Source of the DNA: an uncultured Aquimarina sp.
Lineage (GTDB): Bacteria; Bacteroidota; Bacteroidia; Flavobacteriales; Flavobacteriaceae
Direction of reading: 5' to 3'
Length of the DNA stretch: 64,000 bases
Assembly (NCBI RefSeq): GCF_947492405.1
Contig: NZ_CANLMP010000011.1
Location: 1 to 64,000, forward strand
Positions 44,860-53,517 of this stretch are shown in pieces. Position 1 is the stretch's first letter, and each line of letters starts with the position of its first letter. The position numbers and the translations under genes were made by a program. The notes beneath the pieces are model-generated. The model was not told the origin of the DNA and searched no databases. It worked only from the letters and a program-made list of their open reading frames with translations.

Positions 44860-47070
44860 ATGAAAAAATTATTACTATTACTAGTAATGGGGTACGCTCT
44901 TACTAGTTTTGGTCAGATACCGTCATATTATAATGATGTGAATCTTTCTTTATCTGGTCAGTCTTTAAAAAGCGAATTAGCTACTAAAGTTACAAATACA
45001 CAAACAAATACATTGTCCTATACTCCTGGAGTTTGGGATGCCTTAAAACAAACAGATCTTGATCCGACAAACTCTTCCAGAGTTGTTCTTATTTATGGAT
45101 TTAGTGATACCGATGGAAATTCTACGACAGATAGAACCAGAGGAATAAATAATAATGGAGGAGGCTCAACGGACTGGAATAGAGAGCATACTTATCCAAA
45201 ATCTTTAGCGAACCCTAATTTGGGAACTACAGGAGCAGGAGCAGACGCCCACAACTTAAGACCATCAGATGTGCAAAGAAATTCCAGCAGAGGAAGTCGT
45301 AAGTTTGCGGATGGTTCTGGAAATTCCGGAACGACTTCACAAGGGCATTGGTATCCGGGAGATGAATTTAAAGGCGATGTAGCTCGAATGATGATGTTTA
45401 TGTACATAAGATATGGTAACCGATGTTTACCGTCTAATGTTGGAATAGGAAGCACAGTAGCTAATGATACTAATATGATTCAGTTGTTTCTGGAATGGAA
45501 TGCCGAAGACCCTGTTTCTCAATTAGAATTACAACGAAATCCAATCATCGAAAATTTACAGGGGAATAGAAACCCTTTTATCGATAATCCTGCATTTGCA
45601 ACTCAGATTTGGGGAGGTCCACAAGCAGAGGATCGTTTTGGAACTACTGGAGGTGATACACAAGCACCAAGCACGCCTTCATCTTTAATAGCATCTGGTA
45701 CAACTACAGCATCTACTCAGTTATCTTGGAATATATCTACAGATAATATTGGAGTTACAGGATATGATGTATATCGTAATGGATCATTTTTAAATTCAAC
45801 TACTACAACAAATTATTCGGTTACAGGATTATCTGCTGCTACAACGTACAGTTTTTCTGTACGAGCTAAGGATGCTGCGGGTAATGTCTCGGGATTTAGC
45901 AATTCTATTAACGTTACAACTCAGAATACATCTGGAGGTGGAAATACACTCTGTAGTTCGACAATAACTTCTTTTCCTTATGCCGAAAGTTTTGAAAATA
46001 CCTTTGGTGCTTGGAATCAAGCTACATCCGGAGATGATTTTAATTGGGCAACTCGTTCTGGTAACACACCATCTTCTAATACTGGCCCAAGTTCTGCAAA
46101 TGCAGGCTCTTATTATATTTATATGGAATCTTCCACTCCTAATTATTCTAACAAAAGAGCAATACTATATTCTCCTTGTTATGATATTACGAATGTAAGT
46201 CAAGCTACCTTTTCATTTAAATATCATATGTATGGTGCTTCGGCGATGGGAAGTTTGGCCTTGGAGGCAAGTCTTAATGGAACCACTTGGACATCAGTCT
46301 GGAGTGCATCTGGAAATCAAGGAAATTCCTGGAAGACAGCTTCTATTGATTTAGCCTCTTATATAGGTGAAAAAGTACAGTTGCGTTTTAATGGTGTAAC
46401 AGGAACTACCTGGCAAGGAGATATGGCTGTGGATGCAATTAATTTTTCTACTTCTGGGAATACAGGTGGTGGATCAACGACGAGTGATGTTAATTTAAGA
46501 ATTACTTTTGATAACTATCCAGAAGAAACAAGTTGGGAAATAAGAAATGATAGTAATCAAGTAGTATATTCTGGCGGTACTTATGGTACTCAAGCAGATG
46601 GCTCTACTCTTAATATATCCAGGACTTTGGATATAGGGTGCTATACACTGATTATAAAAGATGCTTATGGTGATGGTATTTGTTGTAATTATGGTAATGG
46701 TTCTTATGCTTTAACAGATTCTTCTAATGGAGCACTATTGGTTTCTGGAGGTTCTTTTGGAGCACAAGACAGCAATAATTTTTGTGTAGATTCTACATCA
46801 AGGAATTTTTCTGAAGATATTGTAAAAGAAAATATGTCTATAGTATTTGATTTTAGTTTTTATCCTAACCCTGTCATAGAAGAAGTAAGAATACAACTAG
46901 AAAATGCAGGTGAGGCAGATTATAAAATTATAAACCAAATAGGCCAAACTATAAAAGTAGGAAAAGTCATAAAAGAACCAATTCAGCTTAACGGATTACC
47001 ATCAGGAATGTATTTTATCTCTGTTGATAATGGAAAACGAACTATCAGTAAGAAATTTGTAAAAAAATAA
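44860..47070 (+). CDS. T9SS-secreted endonuclease I family protein
   Basis: 736 residues. Signal peptide (SFGQIP), endonuclease I domain (about 20-265) with DWNREHTYPKSLAN, DAHNLRPSD and NSSRGSRKFADGSG typical of the EndA/NucM metal-dependent nuclease active site, FN3 domain (about 270-355), MAM-like/jelly-roll domain (about 370-540), a Cys-containing beta domain (DAYGDGICCNYGNGSY), and a type A T9SS sorting tail (SFYPNPVIEEVRIQLENAG to SKKFVKK). Expected to be a cell-surface or extracellular DNase/RNase. Ends at a strong terminator. Confidence 0.9.
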   Translation: MKKLLLLLVMGYALTSFGQIPSYYNDVNLSLSGQSLKSELATKVTNTQTNTLSYTPGVWDALKQTDLDPTNSSRVVLIYGFSDTDGNSTTDRTRGINNNGGGSTDWNREHTYPKSLANPNLGTTGAGADAHNLRPSDVQRNSSRGSRKFADGSGNSGTTSQGHWYPGDEFKGDVARMMMFMYIRYGNRCLPSNVGIGSTVANDTNMIQLFLEWNAEDPVSQLELQRNPIIENLQGNRNPFIDNPAFATQIWGGPQAEDRFGTTGGDTQAPSTPSSLIASGTTTASTQLSWNISTDNIGVTGYDVYRNGSFLNSTTTTNYSVTGLSAATTYSFSVRAKDAAGNVSGFSNSINVTTQNTSGGGNTLCSSTITSFPYAESFENTFGAWNQATSGDDFNWATRSGNTPSSNTGPSSANAGSYYIYMESSTPNYSNKRAILYSPCYDITNVSQATFSFKYHMYGASAMGSLALEASLNGTTWTSVWSASGNQGNSWKTASIDLASYIGEKVQLRFNGVTGTTWQGDMAVDAINFSTSGNTGGGSTTSDVNLRITFDNYPEETSWEIRNDSNQVVYSGGTYGTQADGSTLNISRTLDIGCYTLIIKDAYGDGICCNYGNGSYALTDSSNGALLVSGGSFGAQDSNNFCVDSTSRNFSEDIVKENMSIVFDFSFYPNPVIEEVRIQLENAGEADYKIINQIGQTIKVGKVIKEPIQLNGLPSGMYFISVDNGKRTISKKFVKK

Positions 47071-47090
47071 ACGAATAAAATTTTAGCAGA

Positions 47091-47124
47091 AAAGCACTAC
47101 TTTTAATAAGTGGCGCTTTTTTTA
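47091..47124 (+). terminator. Terminator after nuclease gene
   Basis: AAGCACTACTT (47092-47102) and AAGTGGCGCTT (47108-47118) pair with G-U wobbles, followed by T7. Confidence 0.75.
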
Positions 47125-47921
47125 ATTCAGTATATGTTAACATTATAAAGATATATACTCATATTTTGATTAATGGATATTTCCTGAAAATTCTGTTATA
47201 ATAATTAAATAGAACATTCCATGAGTTTTGAAATGAAAGCATAATAACATTTATCAAAATGAACGTATTTTTTCATTTCTATCTAAAAAATATAATCATA
47301 CTTACATGGATTAAAATTGGATAAAATGTTATATCTAAATTCAATGTTTCTTTAGAATTTTAATGATAAATTGAGATAAAAAAATAGGGAATTTTCCGTT
47401 TTTTTGTTTTGATTTACGGTTTATAAGTAGAATCTAAATAATAACACTGTAAGAATATTCACTTTTAAGGGTAAATTCCCCATTGAAATCAATCTTTTAT
47501 TACTAGTATTTTACGATGAAATGCTCATTTTTAAAGGTTTAAATGTTAAAAAAGTAAACTTTTAACAATATTTTGTAGGACAATTCTTTGTGTTAACAAT
47601 AGGTTTTCCGGGACTTCAGGTTTTTATGGGTTATTTACACGTAGTATTATTATGGTTTTACCGTATTTGTTTTTTTGTTTTTGTTTGTACATTGGAACTA
47701 AGAAAAATTATAAAGCGCTTGTTATTAGGTTTTTAAATAATCCCAAAATAAAATTGATATGAAAAAAAAATACTTTTTACTAGTTGACTTCTTATCACAT
47801 TGGAAGTTCATCTTTTGTTAATTACAAACACTCTTAAAACCGATTAATTCAACTATAGTTTTGGATTAATTTGAAAACTTACCACGTTAAGATTATTTAA
47901 TAGGAATTATTAGTTACTCAT
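47125..47921. other. AT-rich gap of about 800 bp without a clear gene
   Basis: No long frame. A possible -7 box TACATTGG (one mismatch to TAnnTTTG) lies near 47690, and an ATG at 47759 opens a 20-codon frame (MKKKYFLLVDF...) stopping at 47821 that looks like a leader remnant. Low confidence in both. Confidence 0.4.
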
Positions 47922-48046
47922 ATTTACCCCACATTGATATTGAGTTAGGTGCTAATATAAATCCGGTTGAGAACTATTGTTTATCAACATAGATAATTCT
48001 TTCAAGACTGCGCTACTTCACGCAACCAGTCCTGATGTGGGGAAAT
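47922..48046 (+). ncRNA. Inverted-repeat-bounded structured element upstream of CD-NTase
   Basis: ATTT-A-CCCCACAT (47922-47934) pairs with ATGTGGGGAAAT (48035-48046) over 12 bp with one bulged A. Inside lie three small hairpins: TTAG/CTAA (47945-47955), GTTGA/TCAAC (47966-47988) and TGCG/CGCA extended by GAC/GTC (48006-48030). The 125-nt element ends 22 bp before the TTG start of the CD-NTase gene. It may be a structured leader, an independent RNA, or a miniature element with terminal inverted repeats. Confidence 0.5.
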
Positions 48047-48068
48047 AAATCAATAATATAATTATCAA

Positions 48069-49577
48069 TTGGGTTGTACGCCCAGTGATATCTTAAAATA
48101 TTTAGGACGGATGGGTATATCTGCAAACTTTAATATGTTTTGTGATGAGCTAAAGATCTCTGATAAAAAGAAATCAATTATTTCATTACGTTACAATTCA
48201 ATAAATAAAAAACTAAATAATGATTTTTGGAATATAGATACTAGCTATGGCAGTATTTATACAGGTTGCTATGGAAGAGAGACCGCAAATGACGGCATCC
48301 AAGAGATTGATATGATCTTCGAAATGCCGTCTCATTTGCTGGTTGAGTATGATGAGTGTGGAGGAAATTCTCAAGCTAGATTTCTAGAAGATGTGCGTAG
48401 GTCAATAGCAGCTATATATCCCAGAACCACTATTAATAAAGAAAAGCAAACAATAAGTATTAGATTTTCTGATAATATGTGTTTTAATGTATTTCCTGGA
48501 TTCATTAAAGATGGAGGAGGTTATATTTTTGCAGATCTAAATGGTAGTTGGAATGTTAATAAGCCTATATCTTTACAAGAGGCTATGAAGGTTGTAGATA
48601 AAACTACTAATTACAACCTAAGGAAATTATGTAAAATGGTTAAAGCCTGGAAACAAAACTGCAAAGTAAGGATCAAAGATATATTGATAGATACATTGGC
48701 ATATGAATTCTTATTATCAACCAATAAAAATTATAAATCATATGCGCAATTTGATGTTATGTGTTTAGACTTTTTTAAATTCCTAATGAGTCAACAAGCT
48801 TCAAAAGTAGTTTGGGATGGTGTTGGGAATGGTCAAACAATACATAACCCGGAGAACTTTAGATATAAAGCCATTGTGGCGCATTTTAAAATAGAAAGTG
48901 CTATAAATTTAGAAACATCTGGAAAAAAATGGGGTTCAAGACAAAAATGGAGAGAGGTTTTTGGTCATAAATTTCCAGAATCGGTAAGAATAAAGTTGCA
49001 AATAAACAAACTATACGAAAGGACAATATCTTTGCACAATGCGCAGAAAAAGTGTATCCGAATTTTAAACCAAAGGTTGATGACCTTTAAAGGACTTCAG
49101 TTTATTACAGCATTACTTATTGTTTCGGGAGTTTTGATTATTGGATTTACAGAGAATTTCGATCTTGGATTGGCATTATTTATGGTTTCCTCAGTAATCT
49201 TTCTTATCATTTTATACTTTCAGAAATATAATTTAGGAGATATCTCAATAAAGCATAAGCAATCTGCATTACGGACATTTTTAATAAAAGAAGAGTGGCA
49301 ATCACTATTAAAAGATCTTAACAATGGAGATGTGGATATTACTATTATCCGAAAACGTAAGGACGAACTGCAGCGCAATATGGTTGATGTTTATCGAGGT
49401 GCATCACTATCAATAGATAAAAGATATGCTAAAGCCATAGAAAAAATAAATGCTATTTCGAAAATAAAAGAAAAGTTACCTGTTGTGAGATCTGGAAAAA
49501 TGAATATTCCCGTTTGGCAAAGCAATAAGTTTCATGTAGAGAACAAAGTACAGTGTTTAATGAACTACAGGAATTAA
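48069..49577 (+). CDS. CD-NTase (SMODS) fused to two-helix SLATT-like effector
   Basis: 502 residues from TTG 48069 (ATG 48111, residue 15, is the alternative). Residues about 20-305 follow the SMODS nucleotidyltransferase layout: GCYGRET (66-72), E-I-D metal motif (79-81), a third acidic position changed to Asn in MCFNVFPGF (N140), GSWNVNKP, and the WREVFGHKFP domain end. Residues about 320-460 resemble a SLATT domain: two membrane helices (about 342-360 and 366-384) between amphipathic helices, with the QKYNLGDISIKHKQSA stretch after them. Such fusions or pairs belong to nucleotide-signalling anti-phage systems (CBASS-like), in which the 2TM part may form a pore. No Cap2/Cap3 or other accessory gene is adjacent. 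Confidence 0.75.
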   Translation: MGCTPSDILKYLGRMGISANFNMFCDELKISDKKKSIISLRYNSINKKLNNDFWNIDTSYGSIYTGCYGRETANDGIQEIDMIFEMPSHLLVEYDECGGNSQARFLEDVRRSIAAIYPRTTINKEKQTISIRFSDNMCFNVFPGFIKDGGGYIFADLNGSWNVNKPISLQEAMKVVDKTTNYNLRKLCKMVKAWKQNCKVRIKDILIDTLAYEFLLSTNKNYKSYAQFDVMCLDFFKFLMSQQASKVVWDGVGNGQTIHNPENFRYKAIVAHFKIESAINLETSGKKWGSRQKWREVFGHKFPESVRIKLQINKLYERTISLHNAQKKCIRILNQRLMTFKGLQFITALLIVSGVLIIGFTENFDLGLALFMVSSVIFLIILYFQKYNLGDISIKHKQSALRTFLIKEEWQSLLKDLNNGDVDITIIRKRKDELQRNMVDVYRGASLSIDKRYAKAIEKINAISKIKEKLPVVRSGKMNIPVWQSNKFHVENKVQCLMNYRN

Positions 49578-49606
49578 CAAAATTGATTAGGTTTGATAAG
49601 TGGAAG

Positions 49607-49660
49607 ATGACCCTTCTTTCTCAATGCTACATGATAGTATTGATTTTGAAGGGTCATTTT
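49607..49660. terminator. Terminator after CD-NTase
   Basis: ATGACCCTTC (49607-49616) and GAAGGGTCAT (49648-49657) form a 10-bp stem with a large loop, followed by TTTATTTA. Serves the convergent CD-NTase and B-box genes. Confidence 0.7.
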
Positions 49661-49696
49661 ATTTATAGTGATAGTAAGTATTTGACATTATTCATT

Positions 49697-50194
49697 TTAA
49701 GAAAACATCCGATACTTTAAGAATATAGCTATTTTGTAAAGTAAATATAATAATGGGATTCCTATAACCAGACTTATAAGAATTAATAAAAGAGCAAGTT
49801 TCCCTCCAATAAAAGGGATTTTGCTAACTTCTCTGATAATAGTAACTTCACTATACATATAATATGCACTAATAGCAGTCAAAGTACCAATAAGAACATA
49901 CAAAAGGCTCTCCAAGAATTTAAAACTGGTATATATATCAGAAATAGTATAACATTGATATATGTGGAATGATAGAGCAACTCCTATACCTATAGAAAGA
50001 ATATAGCTTATCTCTTTTTGATTTTTATATTGATCTCCAGTCAAAAACTGTGTTCTTCTGCAATCTGGACAAATTGTAGGATTTTGATGTAAACAAGTAT
50101 GGCACATACCTCTATAACAATGATGACACTTACTTTGAGAAAATAAGTTAGTATGTGTATGGCAAAAATAGTTTCGTTTTTCTTCTTCCGTCAT
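49697..50194 (-). CDS. B-box-like zinc finger membrane protein
   Basis: 165 residues. The N-terminal 45 residues carry paired Cys/His ligands (CHTHTNLFSQSKCHHCYRGM, CHTCLHQNPTICPDC) like a B-box zinc finger; the rest has four membrane helices, the first after ISYILSIGIGVALSFHIY. Role unknown. Downstream of the DJ-1 gene in the same direction, separated by a terminator, and convergent with the CD-NTase. Confidence 0.75.
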   Translation of the reverse strand: MTEEEKRNYFCHTHTNLFSQSKCHHCYRGMCHTCLHQNPTICPDCRRTQFLTGDQYKNQKEISYILSIGIGVALSFHIYQCYTISDIYTSFKFLESLLYVLIGTLTAISAYYMYSEVTIIREVSKIPFIGGKLALLLILISLVIGIPLLYLLYKIAIFLKYRMFS

Positions 50195-50253
50195 TAGTTA
50201 GAGACTCTTTTGTTTTGGGGTTGATTGTATTGGATATGAAATATAAAAGTATT

Positions 50254-50286
50254 AAAAAAGCGCAAACTAGTTAATTTTGCGCTTTT
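50254..50286 (-). terminator. Terminator after DJ-1/PfpI gene
   Basis: AAAAGCGCAAA and TTTTGCGCTTTT form an 11-bp stem with a T-run on the minus strand, 80 bp after the DJ-1 stop. Confidence 0.75.
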
Positions 50287-50365
50287 GAATTTAGTATAAT
50301 ATATATGAGTTTGTGTTATTCTTATATACTTTTAAATTTACTGTAAAATAGAGTTGTAATAGGTA

Positions 50366-51157
50366 TTATTTCAGTCGTAACAACAATTTCTCAGCAACGA
50401 GCTCCGATGAAGCTGGGTTTTGTCCGGTAATTAATAATCCATCTTCTACAGCGTATGGACTCCAGTCAGCTTCTTTAGAATATGTGCCTCCATTAGCTAT
50501 TAACATATCTTCTACAAGAAAAGGTACTATAGCTGTTAATTGAACAGCTTCTTCTTCTGTATTAGAAAATCCTGTTACTTTTTTACCTTTTACTAAAGGC
50601 TCGCCATTAGCTCCTTTAGTGTTCTTAAAAATGGCAGGTGCGTGGCATACAGCGCCTACAGGTTTATTTTGATTATAGAAAGCTTCAATTAGTGAGATAG
50701 AGTCCTCATCTTCTGCTAAATCCCATAAAGGACCGTGACCTCCAGGATAAAAAACTGCATCATAATCATTAGCATTTATAGTAGCTAGTTTAGCGGTATT
50801 GGCAAGAATAGTTTGTGTTTCTTGGTCTTCATTAAACCTTTTAGTAGCAGGTGTCTGGAAATCCGGCAACTCACTTTTAGGATCAATAGGTGGTTGCCCA
50901 CCTTTTGGAGAAGCAATAGTTATCTCCACACCTTTATCCTTTAAAAAATAATAAGGCGAAGCAAATTCTTCTATCCAAAACCCTGTCTTTTCTCCTGTAT
51001 TTCCTAAATCGCTATGACTAGTTAATACGAATAGTACTTTCTTCATGGTATTTGTTTTTTTAGTCGTTTCTTTGGTTTCTGTTTTTTTTACCGCTGTGTT
51101 TTTTCCACATGAAGCAAATAGTATAATAGCTGTGGCTATTCCTATAATTTTTTTCAT
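50366..51157 (-). CDS. DJ-1/PfpI family lipoprotein, glyoxalase/chaperone-like
   Basis: 263 residues. Lipoprotein signal peptide with cysteine in ILFASCGKN, then a class I glutamine amidotransferase-like domain of the Hsp31/HchA branch: KKVLFVLTSHSD, DAVFYPGGHGPLWD and GAVCHAPAIF, where the Cys is the nucleophile with His next to it. This branch includes glutathione-independent glyoxalases and protein deglycases. Most family members are cytosolic, so the lipid anchor is unusual. The Crp/Fnr gene lies 93 bp upstream in the same direction and is a likely regulator. Confidence 0.85.
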   Translation of the reverse strand: MKKIIGIATAIILFASCGKNTAVKKTETKETTKKTNTMKKVLFVLTSHSDLGNTGEKTGFWIEEFASPYYFLKDKGVEITIASPKGGQPPIDPKSELPDFQTPATKRFNEDQETQTILANTAKLATINANDYDAVFYPGGHGPLWDLAEDEDSISLIEAFYNQNKPVGAVCHAPAIFKNTKGANGEPLVKGKKVTGFSNTEEEAVQLTAIVPFLVEDMLIANGGTYSKEADWSPYAVEDGLLITGQNPASSELVAEKLLLRLK

Positions 51158-51250
51158 TTAATGTTCTCTAATTAATACTTTTTATAATCTACAGGAACAA
51201 AATTAAGGCAACTTAAAACGTGAAAAAATGATCTATGATAAGAAAAGACA

Positions 51251-51820
51251 TTAATTCCTGGCAATTTCTTTTCGTACTCTACTTAGACTTTCCGATGTAA
51301 TTCCTAGATAAGAAGCAATATGGTAATTTTTAACTAACTGTTCTATATTTGGATAGGTATTGACAAAATCAACATACTGTTCTTTAGCTGTTTTCGATAG
51401 GTCACCAATAATTCTTTTCTGAAAAGAACCAATGTAAGATTCGGTTTTAATTCTAAAATAGCGTTCTATGCTTGGGATTTCATCGAAAATTTCATTCATA
51501 TCATCTCTAGAAAGTCTCAAAAGAGACGCATCTTGGATGCATTCAATCTGAAGAATCGCTTTTTCCTTTTTAAAAAATGCAGTGTAATCACCTATCCACC
51601 AATCTGTAATTGCAAATTGTATGGTATGCTCCTTTGCAGATTTGTCGGTAAAAAATGAGCGTAAACATCCTTGTTCCACGTAATATTGAAAGTAGGCTGA
51701 GTCATCTGGATATAGTAAAACTTCTCCCTTTGTAACCTTTATTTTTTTTAGCTTACTACTGATTATTTTTTTTTCTTCTTCGCTTAGTAGTAAACCTTTA
51801 AAAATTTCTTCGAAGTTCAT
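51251..51820 (-). CDS. Crp/Fnr family transcriptional regulator
   Basis: 189 residues. A cyclic-nucleotide-binding beta-roll (about 15-115) and a C-terminal winged helix whose recognition part is IASYLGITSESLSRVRKEIA. No iron-sulfur cysteine cluster. This short Bacteroidota type often controls one neighbouring gene. Confidence 0.88.
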   Translation of the reverse strand: MNFEEIFKGLLLSEEEKKIISSKLKKIKVTKGEVLLYPDDSAYFQYYVEQGCLRSFFTDKSAKEHTIQFAITDWWIGDYTAFFKKEKAILQIECIQDASLLRLSRDDMNEIFDEIPSIERYFRIKTESYIGSFQKRIIGDLSKTAKEQYVDFVNTYPNIEQLVKNYHIASYLGITSESLSRVRKEIARN

Positions 51821-51964
51821 ATGAATGTAATTACTTAGTAACAGTTTTGTGTAAAACTTTGAACTGTGTTGATAAGACTAGATTTTGTTATATAAAAGTA
51901 TAAAAAGAATTTCCTTTACTTACTAATCTGGCTTATAGAATATATGTGATGACTAGTAGTAATA

Positions 51965-51998
51965 AATAAAAAATCCAATCACAGTATGTGATTGGATT
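51965..51998 (-). terminator. Terminator of dnaN
   Basis: A perfect 12-bp stem AATCCAATCACA / TGTGATTGGATT with loop GTA, T-rich downstream on the minus strand. Confidence 0.85.
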
Positions 51999-52029
51999 CT
52001 ATTATTCTTATCAATTAAAGAATATACTT

Positions 52030-53148
52030 TTAATTATTAAGCATAACTGGCATAACCAGCATTGTAACAGTTTCTCCTTCATCCAATCCATCTGTAGGCG
52101 TAAGGATACCTGCTCGGTTTGGTAGCGACATTTCTAATTGTACATCATCTGCATTTAGATTATTGAGCATCTCACTTAAGAAACGAGAGTTAAACCCAAT
52201 TTGCATATCATCACCTTGGTAATCGCAAGTCAGACGTTCTTCTGCTTTATTGGAATAATCGATATCTTCTGCAGATATATTCAATTCTGCTCCGGCAATT
52301 TTTAATCGGATTTGATGTGTTGTTTTATTAGAGAAAATAGAAACCCTACGAACGGAGTTAAGAAACTGATTACGTGCAATAGTTAGTTTATTTGGATTCT
52401 CTTTAGGAATTACAGCTTCGTAATTAGGGTATTTACCATCAATCAATCTACAGATCAATTGTGTCTCATCAAAGGTGAACTTTGCATTAGATTCATTGTA
52501 TTCAATCAATACTTCTGTATCACTACCAGCTAAGATACCTTTAAGAAGATTTAATGGCTTCTTAGGCATAATAAATTCTGCAGCTTGCGAAGCTTGTACA
52601 TCTTCACGAGAATATTTTACTAATTTATGAGCATCCGTAGCAACAAAAGTTAAGCTCTCTGTAGAAAATTGAAAAAATACACCACTCATTACAGGTCTAA
52701 GATCATCATTACCTGTAGCAAAAATCGTTTTGCTAATCGCCGTTGCTAGGATATCACCTAAAAGTGATGTCGAACTAGGATCTTCTAGTTCTACTGCTTT
52801 AGGAAATTCTTCTCCATCTGCATACGCTAGTGCATATTTACCGTGATTAGAACTTATTTCTATAGTATTATTATCTCCTGCTACAAATGTAAGAGGTTGT
52901 TCAGGAAACGTTTTTAATGTTTCTAATAATAACTTTGCAGGTACAGCAATGATCCCTTCATCAGAAGATTCTACTTCTAATTTAGCTGACATAGTAGTCT
53001 CTAAGTCAGAAGCCGAAACGGTTAAAGAATTATTATCTAATTCGAATAAAAAGTTATCTAAAATCGGTAAAGTATTACTGTTATTGATAACTCCACCCAA
53101 TACCTGAAGTTGTTTTAATAAATACGAACTGGAAACTATGAATTTCAC
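52030..53148 (-). CDS. dnaN: DNA polymerase III beta clamp
   Basis: 372 residues, the usual length. Three-part sliding clamp with MKFIVSSSYLLKQLQVLGG, TVSASDLETTMSA, DDLRPVMSGVFFQF, VATDAHKLVKYS, and C-terminal MLVMPVMLNN typical of the clamp ending. It holds the replicase and other enzymes on DNA. It is not next to dnaA or an origin here. Confidence 0.98.
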   Translation of the reverse strand: MKFIVSSSYLLKQLQVLGGVINNSNTLPILDNFLFELDNNSLTVSASDLETTMSAKLEVESSDEGIIAVPAKLLLETLKTFPEQPLTFVAGDNNTIEISSNHGKYALAYADGEEFPKAVELEDPSSTSLLGDILATAISKTIFATGNDDLRPVMSGVFFQFSTESLTFVATDAHKLVKYSREDVQASQAAEFIMPKKPLNLLKGILAGSDTEVLIEYNESNAKFTFDETQLICRLIDGKYPNYEAVIPKENPNKLTIARNQFLNSVRRVSIFSNKTTHQIRLKIAGAELNISAEDIDYSNKAEERLTCDYQGDDMQIGFNSRFLSEMLNNLNADDVQLEMSLPNRAGILTPTDGLDEGETVTMLVMPVMLNN

Positions 53149-53207
53149 CCGTTTAATTTTTTTAGATTAGTACTGTTTTTACAGTAGCTATCATTTAATA
53201 GCTTACG

Positions 53208-53215
53208 CAAATATA
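53208..53215 (-). promoter_or_regulatory. -7 box of dnaN
   Basis: TATATTTG on the minus strand matches TAnnTTTG, 60 bp before the dnaN start. The surrounding 53149-53517 spacer has no gene. Confidence 0.5.
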
Positions 53216-53517
53216 ATTGTAATCTACAAGGATTTCGGTATGCTAAAAACGTTAGTTATTAACAAACAGCTAGGAGTTATTGACTATGTTTGATAAGATA
53301 TAGGTATTAGATTAATCTAATAAGAAAATTCTTCAAAATAAATCATTTATTAATATTAAGTCTTTGCTAAGTGTGTTTGTGTTCATAAGAGAAAAGTATA
53401 TAATTTTATGACATTCTTCAATTTGAGTATAAAGTTTTAATATGTAATTTATGCTAAACTGTTGTTAGTTCTTGCGATAAATCTCGACGATTAGAGTAAA
53501 ATTTTGTTAAGATAATT

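Noticed and set aside
47922..48046. Retron ncRNA
   Set aside because: Boundary stem is suggestive, but no reverse transcriptase gene is adjacent, so the retron label is not supported.
52030..53517. Replication origin near dnaN
   Set aside because: No dnaA, no cluster of DnaA boxes and no gyrB/recF neighbours.
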